Below, in pieces: positions 1 to 9,206 of a stretch of DNA of 64,000 nt. The position numbers and the translations under genes were made by a program. Below the pieces are notes generated by a model. It worked only from the letters and a program-made list of their open reading frames with translations, searched no databases and was not told where the DNA came from. Within the stretch, counting starts at the first letter, position 1. Each line of letters begins with the position of its first letter. The stretch covers positions 1,634,156 to 1,698,155 of the forward strand of contig NZ_LT854640.1 of NCBI RefSeq assembly GCF_900184255.1. Reading direction: 5' to 3'. Source of the stretch: Haloimpatiens massiliensis. Lineage in GTDB: Bacteria; Bacillota; Clostridia; Clostridiales; Clostridiaceae.

Positions 1-1312
1 CTTTCCCTATAAGTAACTTACAAAATTTTTTAAGAAACTAATTTTAATTCAGCAAGTATTGTGTCTAAAGGTATATCATTTTTAGCTTCCTCATAAACAA
101 AACGCACCAATTCTTTAGCCGATAGGCTTTTTATAGACTTTATAGTATCACCAATGGTTTCAAGTTTTTTAGGATTATATAATCTATAAATCTCTAAAAA
201 ATTGATTGCTAAAAATGTAAGTAGAAAATACCTCTCGATAGAGAGTATACCTTGAACTTTATATTCGTCAAAACCTAAGTGTGTTTTAAGATATTTGTAA
301 TTAGTTTCAATGTTCCATCTATATAGATAGTATTTTATTATAGCTTTATTACTAAGTTCTATGTCTGTAGACATTAGATATACTGGTTCTTTAAAGCTGT
401 CCCCATCAACTTCATAGCAAATTAAGGCTAATGCATTTTCAATCTTTGAAACTTTGCCTTCGTATTTATATACTCTATAATCCTTACCTTCGACGGTAAC
501 TACATCTAAGGTAGATGGATTTATATATTTAGCAAATTCCTTAATTTGCATTGAAATTCCTAATGGAGAGATTTTTCTATTAGATTTTAAAGCCCCAATA
601 AAGTTAAAACCTTTTAAAATACAACCATTAATTAACTTTTCGCTAGTGTACCAACTATCAGTAAGACAATATATTTTATCGCAGTTAGAAGGTTTTTCAA
701 AAGAATTAATAAAACCTAAAGCTATATCTGGTTTACTCATAAATTTTTTATTATGATTTTTGCAGTTTTCTTCGTTAAAATAAGACTTATAGTTTAGCGG
801 AATAGACATATCCTCTGCTACAAAATTAGAAGTAACTACACAGTGGGACCAAAGATTTTTACCTTCTGTATGGCAATGATTATAGCTTAATCCTTGCATC
901 TTCTTTGCTTGAGTTTTTGGATTAACAGTATCATCTATAACTAAGAATCCTACGGATTTAGGCTTTATGAGTTTATTAAAATGTAGTTTTAAATAATTAA
1001 TACGATTTCTATCTATGAGACTATCGTCCCATTTAGAGTTACTCAAAAATCTATATATGGAACTGCTGCTTTTAGCAGCTAGTATATATTCTGAAATCTT
1101 TAATAAAGATTTAGTGCCATCTAAATTTATTAATCCATTAATAATAGTGGATATATGATGAAATTGAGGTTTACTCATTCCATAATTTACATCATTTAAG
1201 TAATTGTAAAGTTCATCATTAATGGATACAATATGATTAGTAAATTTACTTGGCATACTGACAACCTCCCGTGTTTTAATTGAGTAGTAACTTTTATATA
1301 TCACGGATAAGG
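1..1312 (-). mobile_element. IS4/IS701-like insertion sequence
   Basis: A single transposase gene fills the element. The first bases of the window (CTTTCCCTATAAGTAACTTA) resemble the reverse complement of the sequence ending near 1311, which begins CTTATCCGTGATATATAAAA. This suggests imperfect terminal inverted repeats and an element covering about 1 to 1312. The left end cannot be confirmed because the window starts there, and I cannot identify a target duplication. The element lies just upstream of the methylase gene at 1364. Confidence 0.55.
30..1256 (-). CDS. IS4/IS701-type DDE transposase
   Basis: Transposase of about 408 residues that would cut and join the ends of the surrounding insertion sequence. 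A DDE catalytic triad can be traced: first Asp in FLVIDDTVNPK, second in YCLTDSWYTS, and Glu in YRWNIETNYKYLK, which resembles the YREK signature of the IS4 superfamily. The reading frame is open further upstream to 1349, but the start at 1256 (MPSKFTN) is chosen because a GGGAGG ribosome binding site lies just before it. The gene looks intact. The family is clear; whether IS701 or another IS4 branch is less certain. Confidence 0.85.
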   Translation of the reverse strand: MPSKFTNHIVSINDELYNYLNDVNYGMSKPQFHHISTIINGLINLDGTKSLLKISEYILAAKSSSSIYRFLSNSKWDDSLIDRNRINYLKLHFNKLIKPKSVGFLVIDDTVNPKTQAKKMQGLSYNHCHTEGKNLWSHCVVTSNFVAEDMSIPLNYKSYFNEENCKNHNKKFMSKPDIALGFINSFEKPSNCDKIYCLTDSWYTSEKLINGCILKGFNFIGALKSNRKISPLGISMQIKEFAKYINPSTLDVVTVEGKDYRVYKYEGKVSKIENALALICYEVDGDSFKEPVYLMSTDIELSNKAIIKYYLYRWNIETNYKYLKTHLGFDEYKVQGILSIERYFLLTFLAINFLEIYRLYNPKKLETIGDTIKSIKSLSAKELVRFVYEEAKNDIPLDTILAELKLVS

Positions 1313-1363
1313 TCAGTGTGCCATATTTATTTTTTGGTAATACTACCAATTTAACTTTTTATT

Positions 1364-3424
1364 TTGCAGAAGTTAAGTAAAATAATTAAACATAATGGTA
1401 TAGAAATAACTTCCTTATTGGCAGTTAATCAAGTTGAAATGTTAATAAAAAATAATAGTAGCAATTTAATGGATTTAAAAGTAGATGAGGAGCATATGCT
1501 TCATATAGCTGAAAATATTAATGAGGTTCTTCATTTAGCTTCCATAAATAAAGATGATCGTGCTGCGGTCATTGCTTCTTTATTGTTAGCTCAAATTGAT
1601 TCAAAACTCAATCTTAATGAATCACCATCTATAATTGTAAGGGATATAAATAATAGAGCTGAAGATGTTCTTATACGACATAATAAAAGAGAATTTTATG
1701 ATTATATTGAAATTAAACTTCCTAATAATATACAAGCTCAGAAGAAATATAAAAAAGCATTAATGAAGACAATGAGTTTATTAAATGAAATTAATATAAA
1801 GGCTGCTATGAATTCAGGAACAGATATACTGGGTAAGTTTTATGAAGTATTTTTAAAGTATGGTAATGGAGCAAAAGATATTGGAATAGTATTAATTCCT
1901 AGGCAAATTACAAAATTTGCTTGTGAAGTATTAGATATAAATGAGAATGATATAGTATACGATCCAACATGTGGTACAGGAGGCTTTTTAGTATCTGCAT
2001 ATGATTATGTTAGAAAAAATTGTTCTATAGAAAAGTTAGATGATTTTAAAAAACATAAAATTTTTGGAATTGAACAACAACCTAAAATTGCTTCGCTTGC
2101 TATTGTAAATATGATATTTAGAGGAGATGGAAAAAATAACATTATTAATGATGATTGTTTAAAAAAACATATTACAAGAAAAAAGATAAATGAATCATTT
2201 TCAGCAGAATACTTAACTAGTAATACTAGTGACGAAGAAAGAATTTATAATAAATTTAGGCCTATTACTAAGGTATTAATGAACCCGCCTTTTTCTTTAA
2301 AACCTAAAGATGAAAAAGAATATAAATTTATTGAGCATGCGTTAGATCAAATGCAAGATGGAGGAATATTGTTTAGTGTATTACCATATTCGGTATTAGT
2401 TAAGCAAGAAGATAGTCTTAGATTTCGAAAAAAATTATTGAGAGATAATACCCTGTTAAGTGTTATTACATTTCCAAAAGATTTATTTTATCCTGTAGGT
2501 GTTCAATCAGTAGGAATAATAATAAAAAAAGGTATTTCACATCCATGGAAGCAGAATGTTTTATGGATAAGGGCATTGAAAGATGGGTATATAAAAGTAA
2601 AAGGAAAGAGGCTATTTTGTGAGAATGAACAAAATCATATAGAAAAAATAAAAAACCTTGTAAGACAGTTTATTAAAGAACCTAGTATGAGGATTAAAGA
2701 AATAGACAAATTTCAGATAGCGTCTGTAATTGATATTAAAGATGATAGTTTAGAATTAGTACCAGAAGTATATTTAACAGAAAATAAAAATTTGCCTTTT
2801 TCAGAAATAACAAATGGAATTGATGAAGTTATTACTAGATTTATAGCTTTTTCTATACTTAATAAAATGATTTCATTAGATGAATTAAGTTATATGGGCA
2901 TAAAAAGTAAAAAAATAGAACATAATTCACCATTAAATTTAATGGAAGTATCAATACTAGATATATTAGGCAAACCTAATAAAGGACCATATCATGTACA
3001 TGGACAATTATTAGAAGGTGATATTCCATTGATTTCTACTACAACACAAAATAATGGAATTGTTGGATTATATGAAATACCAGACAGAAATATATTCAAA
3101 AATGCTATAACTATAGCATGTGATGGAACACCACTTACAACTTTTTATCATCCATATAAATTTACTGCTAAAGATAATGTTATAGTATTTAATCTTTCAA
3201 ATAAAATTAAATTAGCTACAGTATTTTATATTATAATGGAAATTAATAGAGTTAAATGGAGATTTTCATATGGAAGGAAATGTTATTTAAATAAGGTAGA
3301 TAAGATAAAAATATTGTTACCATGTAAGAATAATAAAGAAATTGATGATGAATATATAGAAAGATTAATGAAGTCATTTTCGGGGTGGAAATTGGTGAAA
3401 AAAATTATAAGTAAGTATAATTAA
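1364..3424 (+). CDS. N-6 adenine methylase fused to an S-like specificity domain, possibly 5'-truncated
   Basis: Predicted DNA adenine methyltransferase of type I/IIG style. Motif I (DPTCGTGGF, about residue 200) binds S-adenosylmethionine and NPPF (about residue 307) is the catalytic motif IV. The last 160 residues resemble a type I S-subunit target-recognition half, ending with a typical YGRKCYLNKVDKIKI stretch, so M and S functions are fused in one chain. No nuclease domain is present. The only start in reach is TTG at 1364 without a Shine-Dalgarno sequence, and an in-frame stop lies about 15 bases upstream. The insertion sequence ends 50 bases away. The N-terminus, which in related fusions can carry an HsdR-like nuclease domain, may have been lost; that is inference. 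Confidence 0.75.
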   Translation: MQKLSKIIKHNGIEITSLLAVNQVEMLIKNNSSNLMDLKVDEEHMLHIAENINEVLHLASINKDDRAAVIASLLLAQIDSKLNLNESPSIIVRDINNRAEDVLIRHNKREFYDYIEIKLPNNIQAQKKYKKALMKTMSLLNEINIKAAMNSGTDILGKFYEVFLKYGNGAKDIGIVLIPRQITKFACEVLDINENDIVYDPTCGTGGFLVSAYDYVRKNCSIEKLDDFKKHKIFGIEQQPKIASLAIVNMIFRGDGKNNIINDDCLKKHITRKKINESFSAEYLTSNTSDEERIYNKFRPITKVLMNPPFSLKPKDEKEYKFIEHALDQMQDGGILFSVLPYSVLVKQEDSLRFRKKLLRDNTLLSVITFPKDLFYPVGVQSVGIIIKKGISHPWKQNVLWIRALKDGYIKVKGKRLFCENEQNHIEKIKNLVRQFIKEPSMRIKEIDKFQIASVIDIKDDSLELVPEVYLTENKNLPFSEITNGIDEVITRFIAFSILNKMISLDELSYMGIKSKKIEHNSPLNLMEVSILDILGKPNKGPYHVHGQLLEGDIPLISTTTQNNGIVGLYEIPDRNIFKNAITIACDGTPLTTFYHPYKFTAKDNVIVFNLSNKIKLATVFYIIMEINRVKWRFSYGRKCYLNKVDKIKILLPCKNNKEIDDEYIERLMKSFSGWKLVKKIISKYN

Positions 3425-3677
3425 ATTAACAAATTACCTGAAAAAGAGATGTTGAAAAATACAAAATATTTCTTAAATTAAAGAAGAAATCCATTTTGTT
3501 AATTATTTTGACTACAATGTCGTAAGGCTTGCCACATTTAAGTATATAAGTTTGGTATAACACAAAGGCAGTATTGAATATTTAATTTCACAAAAATGTA
3601 AAGATTTAGATAGAAAAATCGCATAAAAAATTCAACTTTTGTATATAGAATATTGATATAGGACTAGGTATAGATAA
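3425..3677. other. non-coding stretch, nothing recognised
   Basis: AT-rich spacer between the methylase-S fusion and the convergent unknown gene. I see no convincing ORF, repeat or RNA signature apart from the hairpin at its right edge. Confidence 0.5.
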
Positions 3678-3724
3678 AAAAGTAAACTATCTAAACTTTA
3701 CTAAGTATGGATAGTTTACTTTTA
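3678..3724 (-). terminator. hairpin terminator, reverse strand
   Basis: AAGTAAACTATC pairs with GATAGTTTACTT across a short loop. On the minus strand the hairpin runs into TTTTTT just after the stop of the 3730-4341 gene, as expected for a rho-independent terminator. Confidence 0.7.
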
Positions 3725-3729
3725 AATAT

Positions 3730-4341
3730 TTATAAATACCAAAGGGGAGAAATGTTTGATTCATATTTAGATGAGTTTTTATTTTCCTTATTAGTATATT
3801 TAGCTAATGGGGGTTGTCTATTACATACACTCATACAAAGATTATCAATTTCTTTTGGATTGTCAATAAATTCTCGAATCCACCCTTGTAGAAATAGTGT
3901 TGGAGGATCATACTTACTTTCATGATTAGAAGTATAAGAATAAGCTTGCTCTATAATAAATAATTGAGCTAATATTGCAGTAATATTAAGAGAATTTAAA
4001 AAATGCTCAAAAATTTCGTTTTTTAATATTTGAATCTCTTTTATTGGGTCATTTCCATAAAATATATTATCAAATGCCAGCAAAAGTGGCTTTTTTAATT
4101 CAGGTCTACATCTAACTCTTAAGTTTAAATCAATTAAAACCCTAAGATGGTTAGGGCGGAATTCTCTTTTATTCTCAGAAAACCAAATTTGAAAATTCCT
4201 ATTTGAATCATAGTTATTAAATCGTTTTGGTAGTTTAGATGGTCTATAAATGTAAATTTCAGAATTATTTTCTTTATAGATTAATTTTTTAGTATCAAAT
4301 TGTAGTTCTTTTACAATATTTAAGAGTTCATCATATTTCAT
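3730..4341 (-). CDS. conserved hypothetical protein in the restriction-modification island
   Basis: A 203-residue protein I do not recognise. It has no signal peptide or membrane segment and appears soluble. The middle carries a basic, conserved-looking stretch (FRPNHLRVLIDLNLRVRCR, about residues 62-80), followed by alternating hydrophobic helices and a hydrophilic tail. The start is supported by AAGGAGG eight bases before ATG, and its own terminator follows. It is transcribed against the methylase genes on both sides. Its place between an M-S fusion and a DpnII-type locus suggests a defence-related role, but no catalytic motif is visible. Confidence 0.7.
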   Translation of the reverse strand: MKYDELLNIVKELQFDTKKLIYKENNSEIYIYRPSKLPKRFNNYDSNRNFQIWFSENKREFRPNHLRVLIDLNLRVRCRPELKKPLLLAFDNIFYGNDPIKEIQILKNEIFEHFLNSLNITAILAQLFIIEQAYSYTSNHESKYDPPTLFLQGWIREFIDNPKEIDNLCMSVCNRQPPLAKYTNKENKNSSKYESNISPLWYL

Positions 4342-4505
4342 TAAAAATACCTCCTTGATTTAGATAGTAGTTGTTATTGTAATGATTAAAAGTTTTATTT
4401 AAATATAAAATTCTATAGTAAGTAGGTAAATCCTCTTACTTCGATATTGATTAATAAATAATTTTCTGGGGAAAATTCATAATAAATACATTTAGGGGTG
4501 AACTT

Positions 4506-5222
4506 ATGGAGAAAAATTTTAAATTGGAGACGGATACCATATGGAATTTTGAAGAAAGAGGTAATTGGTGTACTCATAGGGGGGATTATCCAGGAAACTG
4601 GAGTCCATATGTACCTAAAAATATAATATTAAGATATTCTAAAGAAGGGGAGTTTGTTTTAGACCAATTTGTAGGTAGTGGGACGACTTTAATAGAAGCA
4701 TGTTTATTAAATAGAAAGATTATTGGTTGTGATATTAATGATAGAGCTTTAAATATTTGCAGTGATAGGATTAAAAATCTTAGTAAAAAGGATAATGTAT
4801 TTTTAAAGAAAAGAGATGCTAGAAATTTGTATGATATAAAAGATGAATCCATAGATTTAATATGTACTCATCCACCATATGCTAACATCATTAAATATAG
4901 TAAAAATATAGATGGAGATATATCACTACTTGATATAGAAGAATTTTATGAAGCTATGAAAGATGTGGCTAAAGAATGTTATAGGGTATTAAAAAAAGAA
5001 AAGTATTGTTCTATACTTATGGGGGACACTAGAAAAAGAGGATTTATTATTCCTTTAGCATTTAACGTATTGAATATATTCATGAATTCCGGATTTAAAT
5101 TAAAAGAAATAATAATAAAACAGCAACATAATTGTAAGTCCACTGAATACTGGAGAGATATAAGTATAAAAAGAAATTTTTATTTGATTGCTCATGAGTA
5201 TTTGTTTGTTTTTAAAAAGTAA
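4506..5222 (+). CDS. DNA methyltransferase (N4-cytosine/N6-adenine type)
   Basis: A 238-residue SAM-dependent DNA methylase. A motif X-like segment (NWSPYVPKNIILRYS) precedes motif I, FVGSGTT, at about residue 54; the catalytic motif IV, HPPY, is at about residue 122. Motif I before motif IV differs from the next gene, which has the opposite beta-class order, so the two are not tandem copies. A GGGGTG ribosome binding site precedes ATG. It starts a same-strand row of three methylases before a DpnII-type nuclease. A third methylase is not part of the classical DpnII set, so this one may be solitary or belong to a lost system. Amino-methylation is the family expectation; base and site cannot be read from sequence. 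Confidence 0.8.
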   Translation: MEKNFKLETDTIWNFEERGNWCTHRGDYPGNWSPYVPKNIILRYSKEGEFVLDQFVGSGTTLIEACLLNRKIIGCDINDRALNICSDRIKNLSKKDNVFLKKRDARNLYDIKDESIDLICTHPPYANIIKYSKNIDGDISLLDIEEFYEAMKDVAKECYRVLKKEKYCSILMGDTRKRGFIIPLAFNVLNIFMNSGFKLKEIIIKQQHNCKSTEYWRDISIKRNFYLIAHEYLFVFKK

Positions 5223-5298
5223 CTTTTGAATTTTAAATACTAGTAATGTATAATTTATTAGTATGGTATATTAAATTTAAAAGGGAAAAGTGATAAAA

Positions 5299-6048
5299 AT
5301 GATTTATTACAAAGGAAATAATTATAAGCTTTATATGGGAGATTGTTTAAAAGAGTTAAAAAGAATAGAAACAAAATCTGTGGATATGATTTTTGCAGAT
5401 CCGCCATATCGGCTTAGTAACGATGGAATAACTTGTAAATCAGGAAAAATGGCAAGTGTTAATAAAGGTGATTGGGATAAGTCTAGAGGTATAAAAGAGG
5501 ATTACAATTTTAATAAAAGATGGATTAGAGCGTGTAATAGAGTTTTAAAAGACGATGGGACTATGTGGATTTCTGGTACATATCATGTAATTCATTCTAT
5601 TGCATTTATATTACTTGAAATGGGTGATTATATTATTAATGAAATAGCTTGGGTTAAACCTAATGCTGCTCCTAATATGGGGTGCAGGTGTTTTACAGCT
5701 AGTCAAGAAACACTATTATGGGTAAAGAAAGATAAAAAGGCTAAACATGTATTTAATTATAGTTTTATGAAGGAATTAAATGGTGGAAAGCAGATGAGAA
5801 GTGTATGGACAATTCCTACTACACCTAAGAGAGAAAAGGTGTATGGATATCATCCTACTCAAAAACCAAAGGAATTATTGTATAGATGTATAATGGCAAG
5901 TACTGGTAAGGGACAATTAATATTAGATCCATTTTGCGGCTCAGGAACTACAGGGGTTGTTGCAGTAGAAAATGAAAGAAAATTTATAGGAATAGATAAT
6001 TTAGAAGAATATGTAGAACTTACAAACAAAAGAATAGAAGCAATTTAG
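5299..6048 (+). CDS. dpnA: DpnA-like beta-class adenine methyltransferase
   Basis: About 249 residues. Motif IV DPPY lies near residue 34 and motif I DPFCGSGTT near residue 210, the beta-class order of DpnA/MboIIM-type methylases. In DpnII systems the DpnA enzyme methylates adenine in GATC and can act on single-stranded DNA, protecting incoming DNA during transformation. Only 12 bases separate it from the next methylase and the DpnII-type nuclease follows, so assignment to a GATC system is well supported by context. A GTG at 5290 is an alternative start; ATG at 5299 is preferred on codon grounds, but the AAGGG ribosome site does not decide clearly. Confidence 0.82.
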   Translation: MIYYKGNNYKLYMGDCLKELKRIETKSVDMIFADPPYRLSNDGITCKSGKMASVNKGDWDKSRGIKEDYNFNKRWIRACNRVLKDDGTMWISGTYHVIHSIAFILLEMGDYIINEIAWVKPNAAPNMGCRCFTASQETLLWVKKDKKAKHVFNYSFMKELNGGKQMRSVWTIPTTPKREKVYGYHPTQKPKELLYRCIMASTGKGQLILDPFCGSGTTGVVAVENERKFIGIDNLEEYVELTNKRIEAI

Positions 6049-6060
6049 GGAGGAATTTAA

Positions 6061-6984
6061 TTGACATATAGTAATGCAAAGCCATTTTTAAAATGGGCAG
6101 GAGGAAAAACACAGTTACTTGAGCAATTTCAAAATTATTATCCTGAAACGTTAAAGGCAGGAATGATAAAGAGATACATAGAACCTTTTTTAGGTGGAGG
6201 AGCAGTTTTTTTTGATCTTATTTCAAAATATGAATTTGAAGAAGTAATTTTAAATGATATTAATAAAGAGGTAATTTTAACTTATAATGTTATAAAACAA
6301 AAAGTGTATGAACTTATACAATTTTTATCCGAGCTAGAAAAACAGTATTTACAAGTGGATACTGAAGAACAAGAAAAAATATTTTATGAGCAAAGAGAAA
6401 AATTTAATCAAGAAAAGAGTACCACAGATTATTTAAATTATTCAGATGATTGGATTTCTCATGCTGGTAGAATGATTTTTTTAAACAAAACTTGTTTTAA
6501 TGGATTGTATAGACAAAATAGAAAAGGAAAGTATAATGTACCTTTTGGTAAAAGAAAAAAAGTAACCATATGCGATGAAAGCAATTTAATGGAAGTAAAT
6601 AGAGCACTACAAGGAGTAAAATTAAAAATAGGAGATTTTCAAGAATTATCGGATTATGTGGATGAAAATACATTTATTTATATAGATCCGCCATATAGAC
6701 CACTAAATGCTACTTCAAGTTTTAATGATTATTCAAAAGAACCTTTTAATGATGATAGCCAAATAAGATTAGCAAATTGGACAAAATTACTAGATTCTAA
6801 AAAAGCCTTTTTTATGCTAAGTAACTCGGATCCAACAAATACAGATCCTGAGGATAAATTTTTTGAGAACTTATATAAGAATTTTACTATCAATAAAGTA
6901 AAGGCAAGTAGAGCAATAAATAGTAGAGGTAGCGGTAGGGGTAAGGTAAATGAACTATTAATATTAAATTATAAAAGTGAGTAG
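6061..6984 (+). CDS. dpnM: Dam/DpnM-type GATC adenine methyltransferase
   Basis: A 307-residue alpha-class N6-adenine methylase of the Dam/DpnM family. Visible motifs are FLKWAGGK near the N-terminus (motif X, SAM binding), IEPFLGGGAVF (motif I) at about residue 41 and catalytic DPPY at about residue 209. Length is usual. It would methylate double-stranded GATC and protect host DNA from the nuclease encoded downstream. The start is TTG at 6061, supported by GGGAGG seven bases upstream. The order (DpnA-like, then DpnM-like, then nuclease) swaps the two methylases relative to the DpnII operon of Streptococcus pneumoniae. A terminator follows. Confidence 0.88.
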   Translation: MTYSNAKPFLKWAGGKTQLLEQFQNYYPETLKAGMIKRYIEPFLGGGAVFFDLISKYEFEEVILNDINKEVILTYNVIKQKVYELIQFLSELEKQYLQVDTEEQEKIFYEQREKFNQEKSTTDYLNYSDDWISHAGRMIFLNKTCFNGLYRQNRKGKYNVPFGKRKKVTICDESNLMEVNRALQGVKLKIGDFQELSDYVDENTFIYIDPPYRPLNATSSFNDYSKEPFNDDSQIRLANWTKLLDSKKAFFMLSNSDPTNTDPEDKFFENLYKNFTINKVKASRAINSRGSGRGKVNELLILNYKSE

Positions 6985-7034
6985 GATATGAACAAAGAGT
7001 TTTAAGTAATTACTGTTTAAAAATTCTAATCTTT

Positions 7035-7060
7035 AAGCACCTTAAGGGTGCTTATTTTTG
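7035..7060 (+). terminator. rho-independent terminator after the methylase genes
   Basis: AAGCACC pairs with GGTGCTT around a short loop, followed by a T-rich run. It separates transcription of the methylases from that of the endonuclease. Confidence 0.8.
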
Positions 7061-7087
7061 ATTTTGTATAGGAGTTTGCGATATAAT
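7058..7087 (+). promoter_or_regulatory. candidate promoter of the DpnII-type endonuclease gene
   Basis: TTGATT and a perfect TATAAT are separated by 18 bases, about 100 bases before the endonuclease ATG. A separate promoter after the terminator would let the nuclease be expressed apart from its methylases. No C-protein gene is visible. Confidence 0.5.
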
Positions 7088-7184
7088 AAAAGGTAGTTGT
7101 TAGTAAAAATGATATTAAATATATTTTATAAAAATAAAAAAATGTATACTATAAGTTATAGGGAATAGGGGGAGAAAAATAAGT

Positions 7185-8087
7185 ATGAGTATAAATTATG
7201 AAAAAAATGTGGAAACGTTCAAATATCTTTTAGATACATTAAAAGATTCTATTAAAGGTTGGGACTATTTTGTTAACTGGGATAAGGTAAATAATAATGT
7301 AAGGGATATTGAGATACAGTTAAATATCCTTAATTATTTGATTGGAAAAGAAAATATTTATGATGAAGCAAAATATTTAATTAAAAAACATCCAGAAGTT
7401 ATTAAAGTAATTCCTGTGCTTATAGCATGTAGAGAAAAAAAGTTTGAAATTGTAACTTTTGATGCTAAAGGTGCTTCTGAAAGAAAAGGATATGCATTTA
7501 ATAAATATAAATCATTAGATGATAGTAGAATTGATGATATTGTTGAGTTTATGGATAAAGCTAAGATACTAGATTTGTTTGCAAATAAATCAATTAAGAA
7601 TATAGTTGATTATGTATTTGGCATTGAAGTAGGGCTAGATAGCAATGGGAGGAAGAATCGCTCAGGACATGCCATGGAGGATATTGTGGAGAAATTTATT
7701 TTGAAGGTTTGTGAGGAAAACGGGTTTTGTTATTTAAAAGAAGCTACTCCAAGCCATATAAAAAGTGAGTGGGGTTATAAAGTAACTGTAGATAAAACAG
7801 CAAGAAGGTTTGATTTTGCCATAAATACAGGGTGTAAGCTTTATCTAGTAGAAACTAATTATTATGGTGGTGGTGGTTCTAAGCTTAAGGCTACTGCGGG
7901 GGAATACAAAACACTTCAAGATATAACTACACAGGATGGGCATGAATTAATTTGGATAACTGATGGAAAAGGGTGGCTATCAGCTAATAGGCCATTGGAG
8001 GAAGCATTTTATCATAATAAGTATATAATTAATTTGACAATGTTACAAAATGGGTTATTGGATGAGATATTAGAGGAAGCTGACTAA
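7185..8087 (+). CDS. dpnB: DpnII/MboI-type GATC restriction endonuclease
   Basis: A 300-residue type II endonuclease resembling the DpnII/MboI family, which cuts unmethylated GATC. The family-typical features are a long helical N-terminal half and a C-terminal nuclease region with RRFDFAINTG followed by YLVETNYYGGGGSK, probably holding the acidic metal-binding residues (about Asp208 and Glu222). Length matches the family. A GGGGGAG ribosome site precedes ATG. The two methylases upstream are the expected partners. The gene appears intact, so a working GATC system is likely, although activity cannot be judged from sequence. Confidence 0.88.
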   Translation: MSINYEKNVETFKYLLDTLKDSIKGWDYFVNWDKVNNNVRDIEIQLNILNYLIGKENIYDEAKYLIKKHPEVIKVIPVLIACREKKFEIVTFDAKGASERKGYAFNKYKSLDDSRIDDIVEFMDKAKILDLFANKSIKNIVDYVFGIEVGLDSNGRKNRSGHAMEDIVEKFILKVCEENGFCYLKEATPSHIKSEWGYKVTVDKTARRFDFAINTGCKLYLVETNYYGGGGSKLKATAGEYKTLQDITTQDGHELIWITDGKGWLSANRPLEEAFYHNKYIINLTMLQNGLLDEILEEAD

Positions 8088-8163
8088 TCTTAATTTATGA
8101 GAGTATGTGTTGCTTAGAATATTATGTAATATGTAAAAGCTAGAGGGAAGAGGAGGATTTTAT

Positions 8164-9183
8164 ATGAGCATTTGGCTTTTTAGAGCAGGTAAAAATGGAG
8201 AGTATGAAAATAAATTTTTAAATGATAATAGAGTATACCTTACGTGGGATGATTTAAAAATTAATTTGAATACAATATGCTCAAAAGAAGAATTATATAA
8301 AATTCTATTAGAAAATTATGATTTGGAAAAGGAAAAGACAGCTATTAATTGGGCATCACAAATTTGGCCAATTGCTCACACTATGAAGAAAGGTGATTGG
8401 GTTGTTTTGCCAAGCAAAATTAACAGGACAATTCATTTTGGAGAAATATTAGGTGAATATGAATATGACGAATCATTAGGTAGTCCATATTATCATTATA
8501 GAAAAGTAAAATGGTTTGCTCTAGATATACCAAGGGATAGATTTGATAAAGACATTTTATATTCTCTTGGTGCATTTATGACTGTTTGTAGGATACATAG
8601 AAATAATGCAGAAGAAAGAATTAAAGAAATGCAGAAAAATAATTGGAGTACTAAAGCTAGTATTACTATGAATATCATGGATGATAATGATGAAAATACA
8701 ACAATTGATTTAGAAGAGTTTATTTTTGATAGAATCTCAGGAAGAATTATTCAAAAATTTAAGGGGCATAGAATGGAAGAGTTAATTAATGAAATTCTTA
8801 AAGCAAAAGGATTTACAACTTATAGAAGTCCAGAAGGTGCAGATAATGGAGTGGATTTACTAGCAGCTTCAGATACTTTAGGATTTGGCTCTCCTAAAAT
8901 TTGTGTTCAAGTAAAAACACAAGATAATCCAGTAGATAGACCAACATTAGATCAATTAGTAGGTACCATGAGTAATTTTAATGCAGACTATGGATTGCTT
9001 GTTTCATGGAATGGCTTTAAATCTTCTGTTACAAGAGAAATCCCAAAACAATTTTTTAAGGTTCGTTTGTGGGATTCAAAGAAAATAATTGAAGAAATAT
9101 TTCAAAATTATGATAAATTAAGTGATGATATAAAAACAGAAATACCATTAAAAAGAGTATGGATGTTAAATGTAGACGAATAA
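8164..9183 (+). CDS. Mrr-type (type IV) restriction endonuclease with N-terminal EVE/PUA-like domain
   Basis: A 339-residue protein. The C-terminal third carries the Mrr_cat PD-(D/E)XK core: EGADNGVDLLA around residue 230, then CVQVKTQ around residue 250, the Mrr-typical GxD...QxK pattern, with upstream HRMEELINEIL as its first helix. The N-terminal 120 residues, with WASQIWPIAHTMKKGDWVVLPSK, look like a PUA/EVE-type fold often used to read modified bases. Such enzymes cleave methylated or otherwise modified foreign DNA. AGGAGG precedes ATG. Beside GATC methylases, its specificity must avoid GATC N6-methylation, so a different modified base is more likely; that is inference. Confidence 0.82.
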   Translation: MSIWLFRAGKNGEYENKFLNDNRVYLTWDDLKINLNTICSKEELYKILLENYDLEKEKTAINWASQIWPIAHTMKKGDWVVLPSKINRTIHFGEILGEYEYDESLGSPYYHYRKVKWFALDIPRDRFDKDILYSLGAFMTVCRIHRNNAEERIKEMQKNNWSTKASITMNIMDDNDENTTIDLEEFIFDRISGRIIQKFKGHRMEELINEILKAKGFTTYRSPEGADNGVDLLAASDTLGFGSPKICVQVKTQDNPVDRPTLDQLVGTMSNFNADYGLLVSWNGFKSSVTREIPKQFFKVRLWDSKKIIEEIFQNYDKLSDDIKTEIPLKRVWMLNVDE

Positions 9184-9206
9184 CAATGAGAATGGGGGGA
9201 ATGGCT

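Noticed and set aside
3707..3925. 72-codon forward ORF
   Set aside because: It is antisense to the 203-residue gene and starts inside that gene's terminator hairpin.
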